From the NCBI RefSeq assembly GCF_001274535.1, contig NZ_CP012410.1, positions 2,081,126 through 2,145,125 on the forward strand: DNA of 64,000 nucleotides. The letters are read 5' to 3'. A model generated the notes under the pieces. The model searched no databases. It saw only the letters and a list, made by a program, of their open reading frames with translations, and was not told the DNA's origin. Shown here piece after piece: positions 1 to 7,239 of this stretch. The position numbers and the translations under genes were made by a program. Origin of the DNA: Leptotrichia sp. oral taxon 212 (GTDB lineage: Bacteria; Fusobacteriota; Fusobacteriia; Fusobacteriales; Leptotrichiaceae). Numbering within the stretch: the stretch's first letter is position 1; every line of letters begins with the position of its first letter.

Positions 1-362
1 ATATCCTTTCTGTATATGAGATATACAGTTTCATAATTTTTGTTATCCACATAGACAGGATAATAGCCGTAATCAGAATTTCCTAACGACAGCATAGGCG
101 AAAGGATTGCTTTAACTGTTCCATTTTTGAGATTCTGCACCATAATATTACTGTCCTTATATTCAGTCGCTTTGAAAATAGTATAAGTGGGAGAATGCTC
201 TATTTTTTCAGCAAATTCCCTGTCAATCTCATTGGATACACCTACTTCTAATATATATCCCTTGTCTATTATGTCTTTTTTTGAAGGTTTTCCACAGGAA
301 ATAAATATTATTCCAAAAAGTAGAAAAATCATAAATCCTGTCAATTTTTTAATTTTTATCAT
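1..362 (-). CDS. Lipoprotein, partial (3' end outside window)
   Basis: The reading frame opens with ATG at 362 and stays open for 120 codons to the window edge, so only the N-terminal part is visible. A hydrophobic signal segment ends in FISCGK, a lipobox, so the product should be diacylated on Cys and anchored in a membrane. The rest of the visible part is polar and includes a stretch resembling the start of a periplasmic binding protein, but this is too little to name a family. Its start overlaps the end of the upstream membrane-protein gene by 14 nt, which indicates co-transcription. Confidence 0.75.
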   Translation of the reverse strand, partial: MIKIKKLTGFMIFLLFGIIFISCGKPSKKDIIDKGYILEVGVSNEIDREFAEKIEHSPTYTIFKATEYKDSNIMVQNLKNGTVKAILSPMLSLGNSDYGYYPVYVDNKNYETVYLIYRKD

Positions 363-762
363 ACTGTTTTCTCCTTCCTATCAATAAATTTACACCAAGG
401 CCCACAAGAAATATTACATCCAATAAACCTATGCCAAAATAAACATAATAAGTTGATAAAAATTCTTCATCTCTTGCTGATGAAACTAAATATTTATACG
501 ATATTAAAAATATTAGTATTTTTAATATTACACCAATTATTGTTAAAATTATCAAAGCCTTTTTTCCTATTCCTGCTTTTGCATAAAAATATGATAAAAA
601 TATATTAAGCAAAATTAATATAAGATTGCCCGAGTATATACCTCCAATCATTTTCAAATTACTTAAAACTGATACTTCTAATACAGCCAGAAAAAATAGT
701 ACCAGAATATTAAAACAGAGCAGATGAATAAAATACAGGCTTCCAAAAAATATTTTTTTCAT
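349..762 (-). CDS. Small integral membrane protein (about four TM segments)
   Basis: A 137-residue protein, almost entirely hydrophobic, with about four membrane segments (roughly residues 8-30, 38-60, 66-90, 105-127) and a short basic tail ending RRKQYDKN. I do not recognise the family. The start has a good Shine-Dalgarno (AAGGAGG, 6 nt spacing). The downstream lipoprotein gene starts inside its last codons, so the two are probably translated together. A copy of the recurrent AT-rich motif and a 14-bp palindrome lie upstream. Confidence 0.7.
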   Translation of the reverse strand: MKKIFFGSLYFIHLLCFNILVLFFLAVLEVSVLSNLKMIGGIYSGNLILILLNIFLSYFYAKAGIGKKALIILTIIGVILKILIFLISYKYLVSSARDEEFLSTYYVYFGIGLLDVIFLVGLGVNLLIGRRKQYDKN

Positions 763-781
763 TTTTCCTCCTTATTCAAAT

Positions 782-795
782 ACTAATTAATTAGT
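782..795. promoter_or_regulatory. 14-bp perfect palindrome upstream of membrane-protein gene
   Basis: ACTAATTAATTAGT is a perfect palindrome between the recurrent promoter motif (823-843) and the ribosome binding site of the 349-762 gene. The position suits an operator. The shorter form ACTAATTAGT sits in the promoter at 34029-34038. AT-rich palindromes occur by chance in such DNA, so confidence is low. Confidence 0.25.
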
Positions 796-822
796 CATTT
801 TTCAATTTTATGATATGTAATA

Positions 823-843
823 TAGATTAAAATAAAATGAGAG
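823..843 (-). promoter_or_regulatory. Recurrent promoter motif, copy 1
   Basis: On the minus strand this reads CTCTCATTTTATTTTAATCT, 5' of the 349-762 gene. The same core, TCATTTTATTTTAAT, occurs at 1162-1181, 2947-2966 and 9537-9556, and a weaker form at 2084-2104, each time upstream of a gene and pointing towards it. The internal ATTTT-ATTTT repeat resembles a direct-repeat OmpR-family site; that reading is inference. Confidence 0.45.
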
Positions 844-846
844 TTT

Positions 847-1110
847 CTACTTTACTTTTTTCCTTCCATAGATATAAAACCAGGCTGCAAGAAATATAAT
901 TGATGGCAGTAATGACATAGTATAATTCCCTTTTTCAATATGCTTTATTACTTGACTACTAAGTAAATAATTTCTTGTAGTATTTATCACATCGTTTGTA
1001 TAGTTATAAATGTTTGACGTATCATAATAAAATGCCTGTGCAGGCTGTGCTACAAATAATCCCCCCCCGATAATTGCTGTAACAAATAGTTTTTTTAAAT
1101 TTATTTTCAT
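847..1110 (-). CDS. Small exported protein with C-terminal membrane anchor (paralogue A)
   Basis: An 87-residue protein with a signal peptide (basic MKINLKKL, hydrophobic core, AQA-F cleavage site near residue 26), a short Tyr/Asn-rich middle, and a C-terminal hydrophobic helix followed by GRKKVK. The last 22 residues are almost identical to those of the neighbouring 1185-1463 gene, so the pair is a tandem duplication with a diverged middle. A run of eight G (minus strand, 1061-1068) encodes Gly-Gly-Gly in the signal peptide and could be prone to slippage. The function is unknown; the architecture suits a small envelope-anchored peptide. Confidence 0.65.
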   Translation of the reverse strand: MKINLKKLFVTAIIGGGLFVAQPAQAFYYDTSNIYNYTNDVINTTRNYLLSSQVIKHIEKGNYTMSLLPSIIFLAAWFYIYGRKKVK

Positions 1111-1161
1111 AATTTTTACTCCTTGCTTAAAGTTATTTTTTAATTTTTTGATATGTAATTC

Positions 1162-1181
1162 TAATTAAAATAAAATGAAAG
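1162..1181 (-). promoter_or_regulatory. Recurrent promoter motif, copy 2
   Basis: The minus strand reads CTTTCATTTTATTTTAATTA, in the 74-nt gap upstream of paralogue A (847-1110). The following bases (AATTACATATCA) also match copy 1 (TATTACATATCA), so this promoter was probably duplicated together with the gene. Confidence 0.45.
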
Positions 1182-1184
1182 TTT

Positions 1185-1463
1185 CTACTTCACTTTTTTC
1201 CTTTCATAGATATAAAACCAGGCTGCAAGAAATATAATTGAAGGCAGTAATGATATATTGCCGTTTGTTTTATTACTATTATTAAAAACTTTGTTATAGT
1301 TATCAAAAGTTTGCTGTAAAAGATTTTCCCTTAACATATCGCTTGGCAAATTTGTAGGATCCATATAATAATCATACCCCATAAATGCGTGTAACTGTTG
1401 TGATATAAAAATCCCTGCTCCAATAATTGTTATAACAAATAATTTTTTAAAATTTAATTTCAT
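1185..1463 (-). CDS. Small exported protein with C-terminal membrane anchor (paralogue B)
   Basis: A 92-residue relative of the 847-1110 protein: N-terminal signal (MKLNFKKLFVITIIG, cleavage after LHA or nearby), a divergent Asn-rich middle, then the conserved tail SLLPSIIFLAAWFYIYERKK. The poly-G run of paralogue A is absent; the same place reads Gly-Ala-Gly. It lies 27 nt downstream of the HrgC-like gene, with a CCTCC/GGAGG ribosome site in that gap, so it probably shares that gene's transcript. Function unknown. Confidence 0.65.
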   Translation of the reverse strand: MKLNFKKLFVITIIGAGIFISQQLHAFMGYDYYMDPTNLPSDMLRENLLQQTFDNYNKVFNNSNKTNGNISLLPSIIFLAAWFYIYERKKVK

Positions 1464-1490
1464 AGTTCTTTCCTCCTAAAATTTGATTTT

Positions 1491-2024
1491 TTACATTTTC
1501 TGTCTTTTAATAAAACTTATTACAAAAAAAACTATTCCTACAGCTAAAAGAGGAGTATTTTTTATTAAAATTCCAATAGCCAGAGCGTATATTCCTCCCC
1601 ATGAAAATTTTTTAACGAAGCCATGTTCCTCTATCTTTCTATCAATTTTCGCTTCCATTTCTTTTAGCGTCAAAACCATATTATCAAACTTTTCTGCCAT
1701 TTCCTTTTTATTTTCCCAAAGTATCTCGTCATCTTTTGTCGCAAATCTCCAGCCACTTTTCAAAAGCATATTAATATAAATCTTATTATATAAAAAACTA
1801 AATACCATCAATATCAGAAACATTAGTATAGGCGACATCATATGAGATATAGCCGTTATTGCCAAAAGTATCCAGCCGGTCTTCCAATCTTTCCTATAAA
1901 ATGGAACAAGAAAACCGAAAAAGAAAGTTATCCAGGAAAATCCAATTTTCACTATCTTTATCTCTTCTTCTTTGCTCAATGTTATTTCTTTTTTGAAGTA
2001 GCCATTTCCACTATTCATTTTCAT
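1491..2024 (-). CDS. HrgC/DUF2628-like membrane protein
   Basis: About 177 residues. The segment VKIGFSWITFFFGFLVPFYR, then further hydrophobic helices and YNKIYINMLLKSGWRFAT, is the pattern I associate with HrgC/DUF2628-type membrane proteins, here followed by a coiled region and two more C-terminal helices. ATG at 2024 is chosen because GGAGG lies 9 nt upstream; a TTG two codons earlier is possible. A paralogue lies at 6532-7215 in the two-component operon. The molecular role is not known. It heads a two-gene unit with paralogue B. Confidence 0.6.
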   Translation of the reverse strand: MKMNSGNGYFKKEITLSKEEEIKIVKIGFSWITFFFGFLVPFYRKDWKTGWILLAITAISHMMSPILMFLILMVFSFLYNKIYINMLLKSGWRFATKDDEILWENKKEMAEKFDNMVLTLKEMEAKIDRKIEEHGFVKKFSWGGIYALAIGILIKNTPLLAVGIVFFVISFIKRQKM

Positions 2025-2083
2025 ATCCAAAATCCTCCCATCATTTATTTAAAAATCTTATTTCACTTTAACAATATGCTTTT

Positions 2084-2104
2084 TAGATTAAAAGAATATT
2101 AGAG
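2084..2104 (-). promoter_or_regulatory. Recurrent promoter motif, copy 5 (divergent)
   Basis: The minus strand reads CTCTAATATTCTTTTAATCT, 60 nt upstream of the HrgC-like gene. It keeps CTCT, the T-rich middle, TTTTAATCTA and the downstream CATAT of copy 1, but has mismatches in the core. It is the weakest member of the set. Confidence 0.3.
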
Positions 2105-2267
2105 GAAAAAATTGTTTTTATTTTTTGAATAACAAGATTTGTAATTTTCTGAATGTGAAATGCAATAAAAAAATGTTTAATAAAATTATACAAAAGAAAT
2201 GAAAAAATTAAATACAGGGATTTACGAAAATGAATAATCCCTGCAAAAATGAAAAAATTGAGAAAAT

Positions 2268-2786
2268 TTAGTAAACTACTTTCAACCCTTCCTCTTCCAG
2301 TTCCTGCTGTCTTATTTCCAGAAACTGAACATTTATCATATAGAGAATTTGAAAAAGTTCATCATTTGTGCTAATTGAGTTATCTATAAAATCTCCAATA
2401 AATAACATATCCTGAAAAGCAAGTGCCTTATTTGTCGGAAGTTCCAGTAAATAATAGTCTCCTTCTTCTTTATTTATTGTCTGTTTTGTAAGATATTCAA
2501 CTGCATAGTCTGAAGCTGTTATATAACGGTACATATCACCATCATATTTACACCTCATTTGAAATACGACAAGCCTTCTTTCCTTTAATGCTTTAACAAT
2601 TTCAGGATTTGCCACTTCAGGCGGTATTTCCTCATTTTTATATTTTTCTGTATCTTCATAAATTAATCTCGCTTTACTGTTTGTTTTTAGTTCTTTAGGA
2701 ATATAGCACATAATTTTTTCAATCTGTTCCGCAGAGAGACTTGAACTAGAAAATATAAGTGCTAGTACAATAATTATTTTTTTCAT
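2268..2786 (-). CDS. Exported protein of unknown function
   Basis: The start at 2786 gives 172 residues beginning MKKIIIVLALIF with a signal peptide cut near SLSA-EQ. The reading frame extends 30 codons further upstream, but that extension lacks a ribosome site and would bury the signal sequence; the sigma-70 type promoter at 2848-2876 also lies within it. The mature part is hydrophilic with a few Cys (CYIP, MRCKYDGD) and many Glu. I do not recognise the family. It is a single-gene unit. Confidence 0.65.
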   Translation of the reverse strand: MKKIIIVLALIFSSSSLSAEQIEKIMCYIPKELKTNSKARLIYEDTEKYKNEEIPPEVANPEIVKALKERRLVVFQMRCKYDGDMYRYITASDYAVEYLTKQTINKEEGDYYLLELPTNKALAFQDMLFIGDFIDNSISTNDELFQILYMINVQFLEIRQQELEEEGLKVVY

Positions 2787-2847
2787 TTTATTTCCTTTCA
2801 TATGTGCAACATAAAGTAAAAATTTGATTTTAAAGTTGTTTAAATAC

Positions 2848-2876
2848 ATTATATAACAGAAAAAGGTTTTTCTCAA
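2848..2876 (-). promoter_or_regulatory. Sigma-70 type promoter for the 2268-2786 gene
   Basis: On the minus strand TTGAGA (2876-2871), a 17-nt spacer and TATAAT (2853-2848) are followed by the gene start about 60 nt downstream. Spacing and -10 match are ideal. Confidence 0.6.
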
Positions 2877-2946
2877 ATAAAATCTTTAAAAATAGCTGAA
2901 AGTTACTTTACTACAAAATAAAATAAATAGAAATAGAATAAAATAT

Positions 2947-2966
2947 CTCTCATTTTATTTTAATAT
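2947..2966 (+). promoter_or_regulatory. Recurrent promoter motif, copy 3
   Basis: The plus strand reads CTCTCATTTTATTTTAATAT, about 55 nt upstream of the CPBP protease gene. This is the only plus-strand copy and the only one upstream of a plus-strand gene, which supports a direction-dependent promoter element rather than a dispersed repeat. Confidence 0.45.
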
Positions 2967-3019
2967 TCTAATGGTAGATTATTTTACAAGAACAATTCAT
3001 GAAAGGAAGAACAATCAGA

Positions 3020-3616
3020 ATGGAAAAAAATATTAATAAATCTAAAATGGAAGAATTGAGACTGCTAATATTGAATACAACCTGCTACTCAGCATTAATT
3101 ATAACCTCTGTAATAATTTTACTTACCGTTTTAAGTTCTTTGTTATCAAAAAAGATAATTCTTGCCGATTATTCAAAACAGTCTTTTGAAGTTAATGAAC
3201 TGCTTAAATTCCTAGTATTTTACCCTATTGGGGAAGAGCTTTTATTGAGAGGACTAATACTTAAATTTTTAAAGAAAAAGACAAAATATGCCAATTTAAT
3301 TCAGGCTGTAATTTTTGGAATACTTCATTTGAATCCAATTAAAATTATATACACAACAATATCAGGTATCTTTTTCGGAAATGTACGGCTAAGACCCAAT
3401 CCAATCTGGTGGATAATTTTATTACATTCAACATTCAATCTTGTTTCGATATTCCTATACAAACCTTTTATGATTATAGTTGAAAAAATATTTTATCTTC
3501 AGAATATGCCAATAATAACATTAATTATCGTATTTATTCCACCTTTATTCATATTTGATTATACTCTTAAACAACTTAAAAATAAATTTAATTATGAAAA
3601 ACTTTACAAAGCATAA
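3020..3616 (+). CDS. CPBP-family intramembrane glutamic protease/Abi-type protein
   Basis: A multi-helix membrane protein of about 198 residues. It has the CPBP (Abi/Rce1-like) motifs: EELLLRG (the EExxxR motif, here after YPIG), FGILHLN and later LLHSTFN. Members are intramembrane endopeptidases, some linked to bacteriocin self-immunity or protein processing. ATG at 3020 is preferred because GGAAG lies 11 nt upstream; the ATG at 2999 has no ribosome site. It stands alone between minus-strand genes and carries a copy of the recurrent motif upstream. Substrate unknown. Confidence 0.8.
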   Translation: MEKNINKSKMEELRLLILNTTCYSALIITSVIILLTVLSSLLSKKIILADYSKQSFEVNELLKFLVFYPIGEELLLRGLILKFLKKKTKYANLIQAVIFGILHLNPIKIIYTTISGIFFGNVRLRPNPIWWIILLHSTFNLVSIFLYKPFMIIVEKIFYLQNMPIITLIIVFIPPLFIFDYTLKQLKNKFNYEKLYKA

Positions 3617-3674
3617 TTTTTTAACAAAAAATACCCTCTTCAGTATATCAAACTTTAGAGGATATTTTACTTTA

Positions 3675-4286
3675 CTAATTCTCATTTACTTCCCAGTTTA
3701 TTACTTCACCTGTTATAGCATCAATGTCGAATTTATATTCTGTATTTTTATACACTATTCTTCCTTCATAAATCATTCTTTCTTTTTCATTATCCAGCTG
3801 AATATTTGTAACATTAATCTTTTTTGCACCTGTAATTCTTGCAACCGCTATTTCTTTGGCTTTTTCCATTCCAATATATTTTGGTGTTTTTCTTATTTCT
3901 GTATCATTACCGTTTGTATTAATAATTTTTCCGTCATCTCTGATTACTGTTGAAGCTGATGTACGTTCTTTTTCACTGTAACTCAGAACTTTTCCTGTAT
4001 TTGCATCAATGTTATATATGTATTTTTTCCGTTCTGTATAAAATTCTATTTCATATATAAATTTCTTATTTTCTTTATCCAGACGAATTTTAGTCATTTT
4101 TGCAGTATTTTTTGCCACTTTTGAATGGTCTAACGCAAGCTGCTTTGCCTGTGCAATCGAAATTTTTACATCAACATTCAGAACTCTTACTGTTTTAGTC
4201 TCTTTAGCTGAATTTCCATTTGCAGGAACTCCCATTACTGTAATAAAAAATACTATAAGTAATTTTTTCAAAAAATTTTTTTTCAT
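3675..4286 (-). CDS. Exported protein with two PepSY domains
   Basis: 203 residues: signal peptide (MKKNFLKKLLIVFFITVMGV), then two PepSY repeats at about 40-105 and 135-200. Each has the pattern x-x-A-K-x-(I/L)-A followed by YEI/YEG and ending in I-D-A-x-T-G-(K/E)-V. PepSY modules are known from M4-protease propeptides and are thought to bind or inhibit peptidases. The start overlaps the upstream sensor kinase by 4 nt, so it is the last gene of a regulator-kinase-PepSY operon and may be an extracytoplasmic partner of the kinase (inference). Related proteins lie at 38371, 53871 and 54325. Confidence 0.85.
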   Translation of the reverse strand: MKKNFLKKLLIVFFITVMGVPANGNSAKETKTVRVLNVDVKISIAQAKQLALDHSKVAKNTAKMTKIRLDKENKKFIYEIEFYTERKKYIYNIDANTGKVLSYSEKERTSASTVIRDDGKIINTNGNDTEIRKTPKYIGMEKAKEIAVARITGAKKINVTNIQLDNEKERMIYEGRIVYKNTEYKFDIDAITGEVINWEVNEN

Positions 4287-5647
4287 TTTCCCTCCTTTTT
4301 CAACTTAAATACAAACGAACTTCCTTTTCCAATTTCACTTTCCACATAAATCTCTCCGTTATGTGCCTCTATAATCCATTTTACCATTGATAAGCCAAGC
4401 CCTATATTTTCTGTTGTTCTGGAACTTTCCACCTGATAAAATCGCCCCCATATTTTAGGTATATTTTCTTTTTCTATACCGATTCCATCATCAATAATTT
4501 TACATATTGCAAAATTTTTATCCTGTGACAATTTTATCCATATGTTTCCATTTTCACAACCATAGTTAACTGCATTTGAAATTAAATTTACAAAAATTCT
4601 CATGATCATGGTCTCATCGCCAACAATAAAAATATCTTCCTCTATTTCAGAATGAATTTTTATATTTTTACTGTCTGCATTATGTTGCTGACTGTCAGCA
4701 ATAAAATGTGCCATTTCACTTATATTTATTTCATCAAAATTAAGTTTCTGATTTCCTCTGTCCATTCTCGATAAAGTCAGAAGCTGTGAGATTAATTTTG
4801 ACATCTTTTTAGTTTCATCAAGCACAGAAGAAATTGTATTTCTGGCATTTTCTATTGAAGTTAGATTTTCAAGACCGTATTCACATTCGGAAATTATAAT
4901 TGACACAGGTGTCCGCAGCTCGTGTGAAACATCTGATGTAAACTGTGCTTCTCTTTCAAAGGAACTTTGCAGCCTGTCAAACATTGTATCAAATGTATTT
5001 GCCAAAGTATAAATTTCATCATTTCCTTCTCCAATATTAATTCTTTGTGTCAAATCATTTCCCTCATTAATTTTCTCCGCAGCTCCCCTTATTTTTTCTA
5101 TAGGTTTAAATGCTTTTTTTGTTATAAAGTATCCACTTATTGCTGAAAATAATAAGAAAAATGGTAATACAATCAGAGAAATTAAAACAATTGTTTCAAT
5201 TATATTTTCCACTTCTGTTGCAGGAGCAATTCCACGAATATGAATAATGCCATAGCCTGAAAAATTCTTTTTGCTGTCAAAAATATACCATTTTTTATTT
5301 TTATGTTTTATAATTCTTACATCATTTTTATCGGAAAAAGTTTCATCATATTCAAAATCTAATGGAATATCCCCATAAATAAATCCTGTTTCATCATCAT
5401 AAACCGACAAATGAACATTATTATTAAAAATAATAAAATCATTGTCAATAGTAAGTTCACCATCATAAACTTCAATTTCGTCGAATGCAGAAACTACAGA
5501 ACTTTTCAAATTTTTATAAGCATTTGCCCTTACAAGATTTTCACTAATATAAATTATTGTTATAAGAAATACGACTATAAGACTTATCATAAGACCGATA
5601 TACCAGAAAGTTATTTTGGACTTTATAGAAAGTTTATTCATTTTCAT
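4283..5647 (-). CDS. Sensor histidine kinase (PepSY module 1)
   Basis: 454 residues: TM1 about 13-34, an extracytoplasmic sensor region to about 150, TM2 about 152-174, HAMP about 175-228, HisKA with phospho-acceptor His242 in SHELRTP, and HATPase (N box NLISNAVNYG, G1 DDGIGIEKEN, F box GRFYQVE, G2 GLGLSMVKWI). The sensor ends in RGIAPATEVE, a motif shared with the kinases at 39174 and 51618. It overlaps its response regulator (14 nt) and the PepSY gene (4 nt). The signal is unknown; the adjacent PepSY protein is a candidate partner. Confidence 0.93.
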   Translation of the reverse strand: MKMNKLSIKSKITFWYIGLMISLIVVFLITIIYISENLVRANAYKNLKSSVVSAFDEIEVYDGELTIDNDFIIFNNNVHLSVYDDETGFIYGDIPLDFEYDETFSDKNDVRIIKHKNKKWYIFDSKKNFSGYGIIHIRGIAPATEVENIIETIVLISLIVLPFFLLFSAISGYFITKKAFKPIEKIRGAAEKINEGNDLTQRINIGEGNDEIYTLANTFDTMFDRLQSSFEREAQFTSDVSHELRTPVSIIISECEYGLENLTSIENARNTISSVLDETKKMSKLISQLLTLSRMDRGNQKLNFDEINISEMAHFIADSQQHNADSKNIKIHSEIEEDIFIVGDETMIMRIFVNLISNAVNYGCENGNIWIKLSQDKNFAICKIIDDGIGIEKENIPKIWGRFYQVESSRTTENIGLGLSMVKWIIEAHNGEIYVESEIGKGSSFVFKLKKEGK

Positions 5648-6317
5648 TATCGACCCTCAGGACATAACCCAATCCACGAATGGTATGAATAAGTTTCGGA
5701 GTATAGCTGTCATCAATCTTTTTCCTCAAATATCTGATGTAAACATCTATAACGTTGGTTCCACCTTCATAGTCATAATTCCATATGTGATCTTCTATTC
5801 TTTCTCTTGATAAAATTTTTCCTTTATTTCGTATTAAGTATTCCAAAACAGAATATTCCCTAGCTGAAAGTTTTATAAGTATATCATCCCTGAAAACTGT
5901 TTTAGCATCAAGGTCAACCTTAAGATTAGCTATCGTAACTACATTATCGGCATTTCCGGAATTACGTCTTAAAAGAACACGGATACGGGCCATAAGTTCT
6001 TCAAAGATAAAAGGTTTTACAAGATAGTCGTCTGCTCCATAATCTAACCCTTTCACTTTATCATCTATATTGTCTCTTGCAGTTAAAAGCAGTATTGGAA
6101 CTTTATTTTTCTTTGCCCTTATTCTTTTAATCACTTCAAATCCATCAAATTTTGGAAGCATAATATCCAAAATTACCGCATCATATTCTGTCGCTTCTAC
6201 ATACCTGATTGCCTCTTCTCCATCAAAACAGCTGTCAACTCCATAATATTCCTTTTTAAGTTTTTTTGTAATAAGTTCATTCAACTTCTTTTCATCTTCT
6301 ACAACTAGTAATCTCAT
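5634..6317 (-). CDS. OmpR-family response regulator (PepSY module 1)
   Basis: 227 residues. The receiver has the acidic pair E7/D8, phospho-acceptor Asp51 (ILDIMLP), Thr79 and Lys101 (DYLVKPF). The C-terminal winged helix is of the OmpR/PhoB type, ending in IHTIRGLGYVLR. It should be phosphorylated by the downstream kinase and act as a transcription factor. The first base of its start codon is the last base of the preceding gene's stop. It is a natural candidate to bind the recurrent TCATTTTATTTTAAT motif in the flanking 9 kb, but nothing in the sequence proves this. Confidence 0.93.
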   Translation of the reverse strand: MRLLVVEDEKKLNELITKKLKKEYYGVDSCFDGEEAIRYVEATEYDAVILDIMLPKFDGFEVIKRIRAKKNKVPILLLTARDNIDDKVKGLDYGADDYLVKPFIFEELMARIRVLLRRNSGNADNVVTIANLKVDLDAKTVFRDDILIKLSAREYSVLEYLIRNKGKILSRERIEDHIWNYDYEGGTNVIDVYIRYLRKKIDDSYTPKLIHTIRGLGYVLRVDNENE

Positions 6318-6541
6318 TATCTTTCACTCTCTTCCATCTCCAGCAGGACACACCGATTCTCTTCACAAAATAATTTTAATTGCTCCATTTTTTCTTTTTT
6401 TTCACATTTTTTCTCACTTTCTGTGAACGGTTCATTTTTATTATACCTCATAAATGCTGTTAAAAACAGAGAGAGAATAAAAAGTTTTTTTATTGTGTTT
6501 CTGTAATTTCCAGATTTAATTAAATATTTTCTTATTTCCAT
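6317..6541 (-). CDS. Small single-pass membrane protein
   Basis: 74 residues with one likely membrane helix (KKLFILSLFLTAFM) and a charged, Glu/Lys-rich tail containing three Cys. It overlaps the HrgC-like gene upstream by 10 nt and abuts the response regulator downstream, so it is read as part of that operon. No family is recognised. Translational coupling with a regulator suggests a real gene rather than chance. Confidence 0.5.
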   Translation of the reverse strand: MEIRKYLIKSGNYRNTIKKLFILSLFLTAFMRYNKNEPFTESEKKCEKKEKMEQLKLFCEENRCVLLEMEESER

Positions 6542-7215
6542 TTTATTTTATCCTTATTTTTTACAGCTAAAAATGCTCCGCCACCTGTCAGTCCAGCTCC
6601 TAAAAGAATTAAAACAATATTTGCCGTGAAAACTCCTAAGATAAGAGAAACAAGCCCTCCACCAATTGATCTTGCAACAAATTTCTGTATTGTGCGGTTT
6701 TTATGATTCATTTCCGTATTATTAGGATTTCCATTAAAAGAACTATCAATATTTGCATTATTTGTATCATAAAAATCATTATCATTGTTATTTTTTTTAA
6801 ATTCAATAACTTCTATTTTTCCAGACTCTTGTTTTTTAAAATTTTCTGCTTCTTCTATCGTCCTTTCTTCATTGCTTCCATAGGATTTATTTTTATCATT
6901 AAAAAGTATTCCATTCTTTTTCAAAACCTGCGCATCTTCTTCTGTAAACGGATGCCATCCTTGTTTAATAAGCCTTCTAACATACATTTTATTATATATG
7001 AAACCAAATACCATCGATAGAACAAATACTAATGGAAAAAACATCATACCTGCCGTACCAATTACAACAAAAGCAATTCCGGCTGTGATATAGTCCCCTT
7101 TAATTAAAGGATATATAAATCCCAAAAGAAAAGCTGCCATTGAAAATCCAAATTTCACTTCTTTTCTTAAAACTCCATTTTCTAAAACTGCTCTTTTTCC
7201 ATTTATCTGTTTCAT
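6532..7215 (-). CDS. HrgC/DUF2628-like membrane protein with C-terminal extension
   Basis: 227 residues. The N-terminal half (VKFGFSMAAFLLGFIYPLIK, then helices and YNKMYVRRLIKQGWHPFTEE) is paralogous to the protein at 1491-2024. A long Asn/Asp-rich linker (about 120-170) leads to two C-terminal helices with Gly-rich packing (LLGAGLTGGGAFLA). A GGAGATG site precedes the start. It lies 24 nt downstream of the solute-binding lipoprotein and overlaps the small membrane gene, so it belongs to the module-1 operon. Role unknown. Confidence 0.6.
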   Translation of the reverse strand: MKQINGKRAVLENGVLRKEVKFGFSMAAFLLGFIYPLIKGDYITAGIAFVVIGTAGMMFFPLVFVLSMVFGFIYNKMYVRRLIKQGWHPFTEEDAQVLKKNGILFNDKNKSYGSNEERTIEEAENFKKQESGKIEVIEFKKNNNDNDFYDTNNANIDSSFNGNPNNTEMNHKNRTIQKFVARSIGGGLVSLILGVFTANIVLILLGAGLTGGGAFLAVKNKDKIKWK

Positions 7216-7239
7216 TAATAATCATCTCCTTTTATTCTA

